Notes: generated from the letters alone by a model not told the origin. A stretch of DNA of 60,000 bases from Apostichopus japonicus (GCF_037975245.1 NC_092570.1:14585501-14645500), one strand, 5' to 3'; numbered from the stretch's first letter, positions 12,746-27,700 are shown. Numbers and translations: made by a program.

Positions 12746-15700
12746 TATACAAACATGTGTCATGCAAGTCTACAGTATTTAACTATTAAATGTGTATAGC
12801 ACTGCAAACCATAGACATGTGTAGTATATATAGCCTGGAAGCTGCTAGACACATGGTCTCGCCCATGAGGGCAAGTTATGTAGTGTTTTGCCACCATGTT
12901 TAGTTTCATCATTAGATAAGCAGTCTGTCGTACCATCATCGCATGGTATACAATCCGTGAAGTATTCGCATGCTTGGTTGATAACTGTTATAATATGTAC
13001 AGGGCCGATCCACGGGGAATACATTACCAGGGGTGATCAGAAAGATGGAAATCCTGATCACAAAACGCCCGTTAGGCTGTTCAGCCGCAGATTCGGAATG
13101 CGGCAGTGACCTCAGAGAGGGTCAGTGGGGTCACAGCTGCGAGAATAGAATAGAATGGAATAGGGGTAGGTCAGAGTGCGTATATACAGTTAATGAGACG
13201 TATCAGTATCGTCATTCGTTAATAACCAAACTGGTAAAGTGTCGGCATTTTCCTGTCCCATCTATAATACTTCTACACCTTTTTACATCCACCCTAGTCT
13301 TTACGTTAATATTATTAATAATGTTTGTTAAATTACCGATTCCAACAAGTTATATACTAACATATAAATATATGTTTATTTAATAATTACTAATTGTTGC
13401 TTTCTTGTTGTTTTTCAGTGTTTAACACCATGCTCTTACATAACAACTCCCTGGGACAAGTACAGATGGAAGAAGCCATGTAATTCTACATGTGAGGTAA
13501 GCCTTTATGACTCAAATCTCATTTATAACAAGTGATGTTCTGCTGTCTATCAGAGTCAACTTTAAGGCTGTTACTTTATTCATTACTTAATTTTTTAAAT
13601 TAAAATTAAAAAATTAAACAAATAAAATAATTAAATTAAAAAATTTAATTAATTAATTAATTAAATTATTCATTACTTCCCTATCTCTTTTTAGACAGCA
13701 TTACTGCAATATTTAAACTGAGTATTAAATTCTATTCCTGTGCAATACTCCCAACAAACTCAAACGTGCATGCTTTTTATTTTTCATACTCATTTATATT
13801 GTATTTTATTCTGCATTTTCACTACATATTTTGTGTCATATATTTTTTTTATTTACTGTTACATAGCATTTTAGAGCACTTTTGTGGATTTTACGCTTTA
13901 TTAAATAAATTATTATTATCATTATTTTTTCATAACACCAGGTAATGTAGCTCATCCGTGTTCAAGAGCACTTTGCATTGTTTTTTTCTTGTGTGCCAAG
14001 AATGTTTTGTTGTCGTTAGGAGAATATTTGAAATGTTTCAGACTTTGCAATTTGTTTTTTGGGGGTAAAAAGCAAGTGAGCAAGCAAGATGTCAACTTGG
14101 CATTATACTTTGAGTTGCAAATAACTGACCAGTGACTCATATATGGTGGCAATATGTGTGCCTACAGTAGTCCACAAGGCTAGAGCTAAAAATCTCAACA
14201 TCTTAGCTTAGAAGCCCTACTACCCAAGCCCTAGAATTTCACAATTTTAGCTACTATTAGCTAAAAGTGACAAGTGTTAAAAAAAAAGCTCTACTGGCTA
14301 AAATCGTATTCTCACTGGCATTTTGCTGAATTGCAACACATATCAGTTTTAATTTACTTTGCGCCTCGCTTACCTGTCTCCCCACAACCTTAGCACTCTC
14401 GTTCTACCGTGCCTAGAATGAACAGGCTTTAATAGGGAACAGCAAAATAATATTTGCTGATAATAAGCAGTAACTACAGAGGGGGGCATTTGTTAGATTT
14501 TGGAATCATGCCAATTCTTTGACTGACGATTATAAACCAACCTAACGTTTTTAATTGTTTATGAACTTCTAAATTGTCTACTGCCAGATAATTGCAAGTG
14601 CCTCTTTGTTCTACTGGTAAAAGGCCAAAATCCACTGGCATTTACAGTAAGCAGTAAATTAGCCCAGTGGCTAAAATTGTATATAAAAAAAAATAATTTA
14701 AAAAATTGCCTTAGAAGCAGCATGTTCAACAGTGTCACAATTGTTTATGGCTTGTTTCATTCAACAGGCTGTCAATCCTTCTCTCCTAGGGAAATAACTA
14801 AATATACACAATATATAGACATTTTTTTGGCAGCCATAGGAGGAGAAAATGAAAAAAATATATAAATTGTTGAAATAATATCAGATAAAATAATCCACAT
14901 TATTTGGATTTCTGATAAATGGGATGGTGAAAGTTGAGAGAACAATTTATCACTTGCTGACGGATAAGAAATTTCAGGAAGAAATTAGGTTAGATATGCA
15001 TATGTATTTTTTTTTTTTTCATGTGATCAATTCTTTTGATGGGTGAAGTTGATTCTTGTAGAGGAGAACACATTTCACCAGCTCTTGTTAAACTTTTTTC
15101 CTCCAGCACCATCATTTTAGCAAAAGTTAAAAATGCTAGAAATTTGAATCAGTTTGGAACCAATTAAGTAAAGAAAATACTTATTTCAGTGAAACTTAGA
15201 TTAACTGATATTAATTTGATAGGTTAACTTGGCTCCTCGCTTACCTGTCTCCCCATGTGCAACAATAGTACTCTCGTTCTACCTTGGCTCGGATGAACTT
15301 TTTAAACACTGTGACCGGACCCCTCCAGTCAATGCAAGAAAGCTCTTTACACAAATATTAAAGCAGTTAGATGATATATACATCCATGCATATGCATGAG
15401 CTGGGGATATTATTTCAGAGGGATGTAAACGTGTTAAGTGATTTCTCATCAGAGTCTGAAACAATGAAATTAATACAAACTTTACAATTTTTCAATATTC
15501 CTGTTCTATATAGGGCAATAAAATGACTAAATACATTTTATATTTGAATTTTGTGGTAGATTCTTGGCTTCTTACAGACATATTGAGAAAAATAGTAATA
15601 TTATAAATTGTAATGGTGGGGGAGGGGAGGGGAAGGTGGGAGGGGAAGGTGGGGGAGGGGGAGAGGAAGGTGGGAGGGGGAGAGGAAGGTGGGAGGGGGA

Positions 15701-18700
15701 GAGGAAGGTGGGGGGGTTAGGAAGGTGGGGGGGTTATAACAATCTGCACCTAATGGAGTGCACTCTTTCACAGACCACCAGTTGGCTAAGCACTGCCGTT
15801 CATTGTATGGTGCGTATAGTTTGAATACACTGTACAATTCGTGTCATGGTTTGAAACCGTCACAGTAAGTGTAGTGTTCAGTGGTACTGGTGCTTACGCT
15901 GTGTCTGCGCTAAATAGCATAGGCGTAGGAGGCCCCCCCCCAACCAAAATTGTTTGTGAAAATTCGGGCAATATGCTGAGAATTTTTTGGGCACCTACTG
16001 AAAGAAGAAAAATTTGCAGTGTGTTTGTCAATTTTTTTGGGTGAAAATTCGGGCAATATGCTGAGAATTTTTCGGGCACCTACTGAAAGAAGAATAATTT
16101 GCAATGTGTTTTTCAATGGTTAAACTGATATTATTATCGTTATTATTGTAACAACTTCCCCAATAATTATAACCAATATGGAAGGGTAATAACACAGAAA
16201 ATATAACCAAAATTTTTCAGCCGCTCCGCCCGCGTTCAACATCTTAGTGTGCATATCATATAGGCATTCATCGGTTAAAGGCATGTGATGTAATAACCAA
16301 TGAATGCCTATGTGATATGCACATTAAGATGTTGAACGCGCACAGAGCAGGCGAAAAATTTTGGTTATATTTTTCGGGCAAGTCGTTACAGCCCCCCCAA
16401 ATCAAATTGGGCTCCTACGCCTATGCTAAATAGCAGATCTCAAAACCTGTATATGATGTACGTGACATACAGGTCTAATACTCTACAGTGCATGATAATG
16501 ACATTATTGCATGCATACAAAATATATATAGTGCTCAGTCAGTTAAACTTTCATGTCTGAAAATACAATTTCTTGCTGGCGCCCTCCCTGACATATCCGA
16601 TTTCAATAGTTTGCAGACCTGACTGTGAGAGTCAGTATGTTGGTGGGATCTTTGATTTATGCAGACTGATAAATACCTAAAGTATAGTCTGCAATCCTAC
16701 AGAGTACAGACATGGCTGTGAATTCCTGTAGCACTGTATAATGTTGGTCACTCTCTCTAATGTACAGACTGGGATGTATATACATTAGCTTGCAGACCTG
16801 AGTGTTCAACTCAATATGTTTGTGCAGACTGCATGTACCAGACTGTACCAGACTGTACCAGACTGCATGTACCAGACTGCATGTACTGCATGTACCAGCA
16901 TGTACAAGCATGTACTATTTCAACTCTGGGCTCAGTTGTTAGTGTCACATGTCTACACACAATGTGAATTTACAGTTGTGTGTCAGTTTATAATTCCAGT
17001 TAAATGTCAGTAGTGTAGGAGGGGTAGAGAGAGTGCATTACACTATGATATTACAGCTTTGCAATACCTAGATTCTATTCACAATTGTTGTATCTCTTTA
17101 CAAGCTGTACTAAAGGTATTTAACAGTTATCTTTTTGAGCAAGCCATTGCTTTTATTGTCAAGGCACTATAGTTTTAACACAATTGAGTTGTGTGGGCCG
17201 GCAAGCTCGGCCATTCACTCGCAACAATGAGCGGAGGCAGAAGGTTTCCGAATCGGTCTGCATAAGGTGAATAGATCAGGATGAGTTCATTGTTAATTGG
17301 ATAAAGCTTTGGATCAGTGATTTTTAGTTTCTTCTCTTCCCTCGCTTGGGAGTGATTTGTTCTTAATCAAGTTATAATAGAGTATCCATAGCACAAAGAA
17401 ACCGCACCAGTAAGACTGATCATGCCTTGTGGTGTTGTGTTCTAGGCAAAGCAGTCTTTACTATCATGTAACTTGTGAGTAGTGCACAGTGCAAAAGCCT
17501 GTTAGGCTGTGTACTTGGCACCAAGGCCTTTATCAATGGAGTGTTGGCAAGTCGTATGCACTTTCCTACATATGTATGGAACATAGTTTTGTCTTGCACG
17601 AGCGGCTGACTAGTGATCGTGCCATGCGCAGATCTGAGAGCAGTTTTGCAGGCCACGTTGTTAGATTTTCCTTATTGTAAATAAATACCTTGCATGACCA
17701 TACAAAGCAGTTTGCGACTTTAATATCGTTGAAGTGAAGTGAACGTAACTTAAAAGGCTGTAATTAACAATTAAACAACCGCCTTTTTGTTCCCAACCTC
17801 CTCTCCCTAACAGAGCTCTCCATCCTTCTATTCCTGGCCCAACATGCAATCAAGACAGATTTTAACAAGCATTTGGGGCTCAGAGATGGGACTGCCACTT
17901 GCAGTCAGAATCTTGGTTACTTACAGTGGCACTCAGTCTTCTCTGTTGAGCAAGAAGGGGGGGGGGGGGGAGAGAGGGGTGTGGTTGTAATTAGTTGAAC
18001 AGAATCCATTTAGAAGTATCATTGTGGCCCATAGCCTCACAAGATGTTTTGGCAGTGAGCAGAAGACCCTCACAGACAAACTCCGTAACTGGAAGTGAAG
18101 ACTCAACCAATTTTAGGCGAAGAATATTGATGGCAAAAAGCAAAGAAAAAGCTACTGGGATTATGATTAAATGGTATCATAAACGTTTTCTTTTTTTTTC
18201 TTCCTTTTCTTGTCTCCTCCCCTTCACAGTCTGCGCCCAACCGTAGAGCCTGCCTTAGCAGTTGTGTATACCTTGAGAATATAACCAAACAAAAGAGTGG
18301 ATCATGTCCCCATCAAGAGGACATTTCCGATTTTGGTTTAACGTGTCTGGATGTTTGCAAATATGATGGCGAGTGTAAAAAAAAGGGATTGAAGTGTTGT
18401 GACAATGGATGTGGCCATACTTGCCTACAAGCTGTCATAAATTATGAAGGTAAGAAAAGAATTTTTTGTAAAATGTAAATATATACATATATATTTACTT
18501 TGCTCCTCTTTTTACCTGTCTCCTCACAACCTTAGCACTACGTTTCTACCGTGCCTAGATTGTCCCGTTAACCTTTTAATACTGTGCACCCTCCATGTCC
18601 CTCCTTCATATCATGAGACCATCTTTAAGTGCCTACACGCGTTTTGGGATTTTTTTCCTCCGAATTTAGTCCTTTTCGTTAGAAGTTTTGGGAGTTCTTA

Positions 18701-21700
18701 TCTTCCATCGGATTCTGGAACTCTTAGACGTCTTTCCAGCCCAATTAAGTATCCTTTTCTGGTATCGAGGAGGGATTTGGGGGCTTTTTATCAGTGTCTC
18801 CAAAGTTATGGAGGGTGGTATCAATTTTTCTTTGTTTACCTGTTTGGAGGTAGTTAATTGCAATGCAAATCTTAATTTGACTAGTCGCCTGCTGGCGGAC
18901 CTCCAAAGTTGATTTTGGTCGCCCAAACAGAAATTTTGGTAGTCTCGGGCGACCATCAAGATTTGTTTTCCCTGTTTTATGACTCTTTTGAGTTTAAAGA
19001 AATTCTCTTGCACTTAGCTTCACACGTGTCGAAGATTCTGTCGGTGGACTCAAAGAGATGTATGGTGCTATTCCCTCAGCCCATACAATTTCTTGTATGA
19101 CATGAAGGGATGATTCCTGAATGAAATTTCTTTCTATTATAACCTCCCCCCCTTTTTTTTTTATTACAATCAAGAAACAATGTGAATGAATAATAGTTGG
19201 ATAATTAGCGGTTGTTGGGCATAGAGCCATTGACAATCTGAATTGTGAGTTTTCGGATGTGTGGGTGTGCTTTAGTATCAATCTTTCTAAAACTGGATAT
19301 TAGATAGATTTATTATAAATACATGTATATTCAATGGATTCAGCCAGGCGTCGTGAGTCTTTCAAATTGAAGCGAGCTTTTGTCTTTGATGAACCTGCCA
19401 AGCCATGCCAAATTTAAATACACAGTGTCTTCATTGTCTGACGACTTCCAAAAATACTCCCCCCCCCCCCCCCGTCCTGGTTATGACATGTTCCAAATGC
19501 TATATTAATAGTCAAGTAAATTGGATTGTGTTTGGGATACGATTAGAAGGTATAAAGGTATTGTACTATCACAAGGTATATTGATTTTAATTATGATCAT
19601 GATTTATTTTTTTCATGAAACAAATATCTATTGCTTAATTATGAAGAAAACTCATATCTTTTAATCCTCAATAACTTGCAGGTGAAAAAGTGTTTCAAAA
19701 CTTGTGACATAGTTTATGAACTATCTTTGGTCTGGTTTTATTGCTTTAGGTTTTGAAATGAATTTATCTGCCATTCATCTCTCCATCCTTGTCTCTGTCT
19801 GTCTGTCTGTCTGCCCGCCTGTCTAACTTCTGTCTCTGTTTTTATATATATATATATTTTTTGATGTCCAGATTATCCACCGATACCAGAGAAGAAAAAG
19901 ATCTCTGTGGAAGAAAACGATAACGCCTCATCGGTGAGGATAAGATGGTTGCCACGGGAACCACCAGATCCCGGGGAAGTCATTCTCTATGTTGTGCAGG
20001 GTAGAAATCATTCAGGAGAGAACTTTAGGAGAAGACAAATGGGAGCTTGGTATACTTTAGTGGTGGTGAGTCTATCATTTCAGACTAAGCATCCTTTTTT
20101 TTCCCTTTCATCGTGAACCACCCTCCAGAGAAGGATATTGACGCCAAAAAGCCAGATTAAGTTATAGTGTTGTATACGGTGTTGCATATGGTGTTGCATA
20201 TGGTGTTGCATATGATGTTGCATAGAGCTATTGCTAACATAGTCATCTACCAGCCTCATTAAAGATTAATTTACTTCGTTCCTCGCTTACATGTCTCCTC
20301 ACAACCTTAGCACCACTTGAACGTCCTGGTAACCTTTTGACACTGTGCGCCCTCTATGACCGACTCCTCCGGTCATTGCCCTTCCTTCTCATTCTACCAT
20401 TCAAAGTGTCTGACACGTGATTTTTCGGATGGATTTTTTCTTCCTTCTGATTTCGTCCTTTTTTGGTTAACTGAGGATTCGATAGTTTTCTTCCTTTGGA
20501 TTATTAACAGTAAAGATTATTAGCTGACATTTTCTCCTTCAATCCTATCTATGTTCGTAAGTTTTAAATGTTAGTGTTTTTTGCGATGAATCTGATGTTT
20601 TTTTTTGTTTTCGTAGCCCCTGGTGGTATGATAGAGTACACTGCACAGAAGATACCTTAAGTAAGATGACAAATAAGACTGACACCAAATATACACTCAT
20701 GAGGATACTTAATCCTTCACTTTTAGGTTCTACGTAAAAATCCTTGAGAATTGTTTATTTTGATTTGTTTCCCTGACGATGCCTTATGGCATTTTGAGTT
20801 GGATCTTCGATTGTTCATTGCAAAGTTCAAAGTATCCCCAGTTCAGAAAAATGACTTCCAAGACTTATTTCTCATCCTTTCAGACGGACAACCAAGTAGC
20901 AGACATCCCAGTAGATGTCGGTAAATTTTACCAGTTTCAAATCGCTGTCACTAACATCAATGGATCCCGAGGCTACAGCAAGGCCACTCCAGCCATAACG
21001 TTATCCAGAAGTAAGTGTAATCGTCGTGTCTACATAGAGCGTGCTGGTATGGGGCAGATTTGAGTAATAGTTACAAAGGGGTATGGGGGAGTGGGGGAAG
21101 GGTGGTAGAGGGGATAGGTGGCTGTCAACAAGGGCCATGGCAGTCATAGACACCAGCGTAACGATTACTCTCTGTACAACAAGCCAGGTACTTTATTTTT
21201 CAACGTTTAAATACCCCCCCCATTAAAATGATCTTAAAGAGCTTGACAATACATTGAATTAGTTTAATTTTTTCATTGGCCTGTTAACAATCATGGTTTT
21301 GTACAGTCAGGCGAGAAGAGACTTGCAGGCAGTGGACATACCTAAAGCCTATACCGGGATAAAAGTCCTAATGAACCGTAATTATTGATCGGTGAGTGCA
21401 TTTGTGACACCCAGCGTTACTTTTCATCAATCATGTATTGCAGACGTGGGATAACAATTGATCATGCTCTCTTCCTTCAGTCTGGTGGTTTTGATAGGAT
21501 TAATGAGCACAAGAAGGATGTAGTGAGCTTACAACTACCCCACTCCTCCCCCCATCTACCCCCCCCTCCAATTCCTCATTACCATCCATTAGCATGTGGT
21601 ATTAACCTTGTTCATGTTGAAGCAACAAACATGCTGTTAATCAGAAGCTGAGCAAGTAAAGACACCTTCTTTTGGGAGTAATTTACTGTAAATAACCATC

Positions 21701-24700
21701 TAATGACAGTCTGCGTTGAACAGCCTGCATTGAACAGCCTGCAGACTGCATTATACAGCCTGCAGCCTGCGTTGAACAGCCTGCAGATAGCATTGAGCAG
21801 CCTGCATATTTGCAGGATGTTATGAACTATTAAATTGATATGCTATGACCCTTTCTTGTGTGTATTGCAGTATTTTCGGAAGAAAATAGTCGATACCATA
21901 GCCACGATTTCCAGCAATTTTTTTTTTATCGCTGTCGAAGAAATTAATAGATTTGACCCTCCAACTGTATTCTTCTTAATACCGCATATAAATAATTGCC
22001 GAAGTGTAAGGTGGCCCGGGAGGTGTTTGCAAGAAAGTTGAAAGTACGAACGGTTGTAGAGATGAAATGATTATCAGCCTGCTATGAAGCTGCCAGCTGC
22101 TTCCTGTATGCCAGCTAGACAGAGGCTAATCACTTTCCATGGTTTTAATCTCACGCAGACCCCACCCAGCCCAGCCCTCCTGAGAACGTGAAGAAGGGTC
22201 GGTCGGTCCTCTTTTCTACGGGGAAGGTCAACGTAGTCGTCTCCTGGGACCCGCCTCCGCCGGGCGACTTGGAGTTGATCCGATACCGAGTCTTCTGGAG
22301 CAAGAGAGTGGAGGCCTCTCCCATTTGGGTCGGTCTGGAGGAGCATAAGAAAAAAGTCGCTGCAGTAAGTCTTGCTTTTCAAGTTAGTGCGATAATGTTT
22401 GGAATGTTGAACTCTCACGTAGCCCACTGTATGATCTATAGTCAGCAGTTTGGTCGGTTTTAACGAATATTGGTGTTTTTTTATGTCAGTGGTCAGGGAA
22501 ACCGACGGTTAAAGAATGGGAAACGGCAGCAGGAATCTGGTCTCCAAGGTGTAATATATTGAACCGCTTGCTCACCGTTACCGGAACAAACCATCAAAGA
22601 AAATGGTTTTTTAAGTAGATGGTACACACAGGTCTAGGATCCTTCAAGGATGCTGTTTTTTTTGGGGGGGGGCAGTGATTATTAGTAACTTCAAATTCCA
22701 CAAGTGGAGGAGGCATGCATGTTCACAAATATCAATAAAGTGTGTGATATTAACAGTCTTGTGGCTGATATGTTGTATTCATACTTTTTGACAGCCTGCT
22801 ACGTCGTGTGAACTGATCGGGCTCGAACAGAATACCAAGTATTTCATTCAAGTACAGTCCGTCGCAAAGTGGGGAAGAGACAAAAAATCCAGCGAGAGGG
22901 CCAGCATTCTCATCAAAGTGGAAGACTTTACGGGTAAGTGGCTGACAGTCAGTTATTTTACTCAGAGAGCGCCCTCAGTTTACTCTCAGGGCTCTATGGT
23001 GGTAGTTAATTGCAGTCTGCATTAGTGTCAGTTATTTACTTAGAGAGCGCCCTCAGTTAACTCTCAGGGCTCTATGGTGGTAGTTAATTGCAGTCTGTAT
23101 TAGTGTCAGTTATTTACTTAGAGAGCGCCCTTAGTTTACTCTCAGGGCTCTATGGTGGTAGTTTATTGCAGTCTGCATAAGTGACAGTTATTTACTTATT
23201 GAGTGCCCTCAGTTTACTCTCAGGGCTCTATGGTAGTAATTGCAGTCTGCATTAGTGTCAGTTAATTACTTAGAGAGCGCCCTCAGTTTACTCTCAGGGC
23301 TATATAATGGTAGTTTATTGCAGTCTGCATAAGTGACAGTTATTTACTGAGAGCGCCCTCAGTTTACTCTCAGGGCTCTATAATGGTAGTTTATTGCAGT
23401 CTGCATAAGTGTCAGTTATTTACTTATAGAGCCCCCTCAGTTTACTCTCAGGGCTCTTTGGTGGTAATTGCAGTCTGCATTAGTGTCAGTTATTTACTTA
23501 TAGAGTGCCCTCAGTTTACTCTTAGGGCTCTATGATGGTAGTTTCTTGCAGTCTGCATAAGTGACAGTTATTTACTTATAGAGCCCCCTCAGTTTTCTCT
23601 CCGTCTTCATGGTGGTAGTTAATTAAATCTGCATTAGCTATGAATGCCAGCCTACAGTATCTACGTGGTTACATATTATCCATGCCTTCCATTGCCAACC
23701 CAAGTTTGCTCTTGTGTCTTACTTGATTTGACAAAGTTGTGATTTTGCGAAGAGAGGGTGTTGAGTTGGAATGGGGGAGAATTATGTAGGAAGATACACA
23801 AGGGGGTGTGGGGGGGGGGGAAATAACTGAAATCCTATATTGTTCTTTCTACTCAAAAAGATTGGTTCTGTCTCCACCATGGGTGTGGAGGTGGGGAGTA
23901 GAATTGCATTTCCTTCAACACCCCCTCCCTCCCCCCAGCACACTTCCACTCTTATCCAAAATATAACCACCATTGTGCACTGTTTTAACCCTAGCCATAA
24001 TGGATCTTTGAATTTGCCCTACAAGCAAGGAATGGATTAAACTGTGACTAAAGTCAGAATATGTAGGTAACATGAACCCATCTAAGCTTCACCCATATCC
24101 CTGCTAATTTTTTCCCTTTACAGGTGACGATCACCACAAGCCAGTCTCGGTGGACAGAGACTGGGCTGGACCGAGTCCGGTCGAAGACATACAGCACAGT
24201 TCTACGTACTGGGATGGGGACAGGCTCATGAATGACATAAGCTGGCAGAGACCAATCGGTAGGGGCCATCAACGGTCGATTTCTTCAGCCGATCTCGTCG
24301 CTTGGTCTGAGATCAACAAGTTATCAGCACGACTGTGCAGAACTTGCAAAGTCTGCATATAGAGAAAGAAAAAACATAAAAGCATTTTCGTGCCATTTTC
24401 TGGAATAATTCAATAATTTGGGCTTGGTTGTCGACAAATTAGTCGGTACTTGTATTATAACAGCTATGGAATTTAATTCCCATTTTTTTTTTTTTTTTGG
24501 CATCGTTACTAGTATCATGGCCGAACTTATCAGACAGCAGAGATGAGAAAATGCTCTCCAAAATAGTTCTCTGACTTTTGCGTTTTATTTCTGTTTGATT
24601 GTTTGTTCAGTACAATGGTTCTTTCTGTTCTCCTTTGTCAAAGTTTTGATGCATTTTTTTTTGGCAGTAGATATAAGTACAGTTTGTCAACACTCCTTTT

Positions 24701-27700
24701 CTCATTTTCCATCTTATTTTGCCTGAGAAAGCTCATCGTGAAGTTGTAGACTGCTAAGCAGGCTCATAAAAAAAAAATGTTCGAACCTCCCTTTTTCTGG
24801 AATTATTATTATGATTTGTTCCTTAGTTTCAGGCAACGAAACCATAGAACGTTTCACCATCCACTGGAGGCCGTTGCAGTGCTACAACCAAGTGGATGAA
24901 AGCACCATGGAAGCAACAGTCCATCTGGTGAGCATTTTTACTTCATAACTTTGCCGCGTTCCGTAAGTTTATTTGCTCCTCCCTAGCCTTGCTCGACTTC
25001 TCACAACGATGGCGCTGTTGGCTGTACGAGCTCTGTGACGACACACTGAAAGAACGGTATCGGTTACCAGTTTTCTTCAAGAGATGATTGGAAGAGATTG
25101 GGGAAGCATTAATATTTCATTTTCATTATGGAAGATAACAATTTAGCAGTTGGTACAAACTGTGAGGTCAAGCACTCTGGATATTCGATGCCTTTCAGAG
25201 CTCAGGAACTGACTGTCACCGATGTAATGCAAAGAGGTTTTTCGTGAGTTCTTATCATCCAAACTTAATTGTGGTATAGTTTTTGTATACCTCATACCAC
25301 TGCCACCAGCCAGTTCCAGGTTTTGAATGCTTTTGTGAAATAGCAAAAAGCTTAGTTTTGTCTCCACTCAAGAGAATTTCAGTTTTCCTTTTTTTTTAGG
25401 CTTGAATATTTGAATATGTGTTCAGCTGTGGCCTTTGTGGCTCTGTTCAAGTGACGAATCTAATCTTTTATTCTCTCGTTTTTTCGTTCCACAGGAGACG
25501 AGATTTTCAATTTATGACCTTGTCTTTGACTGTATGTACCTTGTCTGGGTGGTACCAGTGGATAGTTCGAATCTTTTGGGGCAGGCAGCGTACAACAGCT
25601 TCAGGACGCCATCTTGTAACGAAGTCTCCATTACAGCAATGCCTGGACCCATCTGCCCTACCATAGGTTGGTTTTTGTCTCATCCAGTGATTTCTTCATC
25701 CACTCGTCTGTCTGTCTGTAACATCAAAGGCAAACGTTTTAAAAGTTTGGAGCCTTAAAAGATTTGTCAATGACGAATCACATCCCGCACAGACTTACTT
25801 AATTTAATAATACTCATAGTTCTTTGTACTACTATTCCATCTAATCTTTTCTTCGGTACGATGAATGAATTGCTGCCCCCCCAACCCTAACTCTGCTAGG
25901 GTCCTCTCTGTGTCTGTCAGCCTTGTCTGTCCTTCATACAAACCGATCACGAGTTCTACAGACATGTTTTACCTATCTTGGTATTCGCGTGAGAAGATTT
26001 TTCAAATGATGCATAATTTATTTTCGAGTTGATTTTTCTTTCCTCCTCTTCTCTACAGCTCCTGATCTACCCAGCGCTCCACAGAACGTGAGTCATATGT
26101 TCATCATCGGAACCGAGATATCCGTCAACATTTCGTGGGAAGTACCGTTAAATTACATCCAACCGCTGACCGGCTACAGGATAGTATGGACCGAATATCG
26201 CCCTCACCCAACAAACTTTTATCGTCGAGGGTTTCCAGTCCTGCATTCGAGTTCCACGGTAGTAGTGCAAGCGGTAAGTTGTGCAAAATATGATAAAAAA
26301 TTAAGAAAAAAATTTCAAGATACACTAGTGTCAGTGTCAATTGGCCAGTAGCTGTTTGTGATGGATAGCTGTGCTACTGTGACATGCAAGATAAGTCTTG
26401 GGGGAAAGATGAAAAATGTATTAAAAAAAGAAAGTTAAGATACACTAGTGTCAATGTGAACTGACCAGTAGCTGTTTGTGATGGATAAGCTGTGCTACTG
26501 TGGCATGCAAGATTGGTGACTTTGCTCATGTAACTTCTGGAGACTGTTTGGGATTAAATTTCGTGAAAAATGTAATCGCTGAACTACTTTCGGGCGGACA
26601 TAACGACAGTAACTTGAGAATAAACTTTCTTTTGTACCAATTTAAGAACTGGATTTATAATGATATAAGTATGTTACCTAGGTAGTTTTATTTTATGTTC
26701 AAAATGAAATTTGAAATGTTGTTATTTTATATTTGATTTATTTTGTTTATTTTATTTCATTTGATTATTTCTCCTTATTTTTATATTATATTATTTTTAT
26801 TTTTATTCATTTATTTATATTTATTATTTTAATGATTTGAATTCTTGACTTTAAATTCAGCCCTTTGATTTGTTTCTTTTCTTCATGTAGGATTGCAAAC
26901 ATGTTATCCTTCAGAGCCTGGTGATTGGAATGAGGTACATAGTCACTGTCTCGGCGACCAACTCCATCGGTGGAGGCGATCCGGCCGTGTTGGACATTAA
27001 AACTCCGATAGTCTCAGAGCCAAGTAAGTTTGCTCAAATTAATCTACTTCTATGGCAAGCCAAATGTGCAATATTTAGAAAAACCGGGATTCCCAGTAGG
27101 TTAACCAGTTCCAAGTAAGTTTGCTCAAATTAATCTACTTCTGTGGCAAGCCAAATGTGCAATATTTAGATTAACCAGGATTCCCAGTAGGTTAAACAGT
27201 GTTAAGTCAGTTTGCTTAGATAGATCTATTTCTATTATGGCAAGCCAAATATGCAATATTTAGATAAACCGGGATTCCCAGTAGGTTAACCAGTGCCAAG
27301 TAAGTTTGCTCAAATAAATCTACTTCTATGGCCAGCAACCTGGAGTGTTGGATTTTCTTGATGCACAAAATTAGATTTTCAATGAAATTGCATGTATTTA
27401 CAAGTAGATCTACGTGTAATGGGTGATTGTTCTGGATTACAGACGATTATTTAAGGTTCATTTGATAAGCTGTGTTTATCGGTGGTAAGACATGGTTATC
27501 AACAGACAATGGATGACAAAACCTGGTTTATGAATTTGTAATTCAGGTGTATCTAAATTTCGTAAATGTTTATTGGTGTATCAATGTTGTCAGTTTATTT
27601 CTCAACATCATCACACAATCTCGTAACAAATAAAATTTGCTCTGCAAACTTCTGCTGAAGTAAAGCTTGTGAAACATTTACATCTTTTGACTACTCTAAA

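Noticed and set aside
12537-12767. Ile-Tyr repeat ORF
   Set aside because: Translation of the (TA)n microsatellite.
22950-23635. CRISPR array (regular repeats)
   Set aside because: The repeats are contiguous with no unique spacers and lie in an animal intron; the same applies to the arrays at 37.3-38.1 and 46.4-46.7 kb.
24827-24832. Alternative acceptor ccttag six bases upstream of anosmin exon V9
   Set aside because: Using it would add TTTCAG to the exon; the codon made would be GTT-TCA-GGC with phase kept, but fibronectin alignment and the better pyrimidine context favour the downstream AG. Kept as a possible NAGNAG-like variant only.
24973-25055. Further copy of dispersed family A near 25.0 kb
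   Set aside because: TTGCTCCTCC and CTTCTCACAACG are suggestive, but the core CTTACCTGTCTCC is absent.
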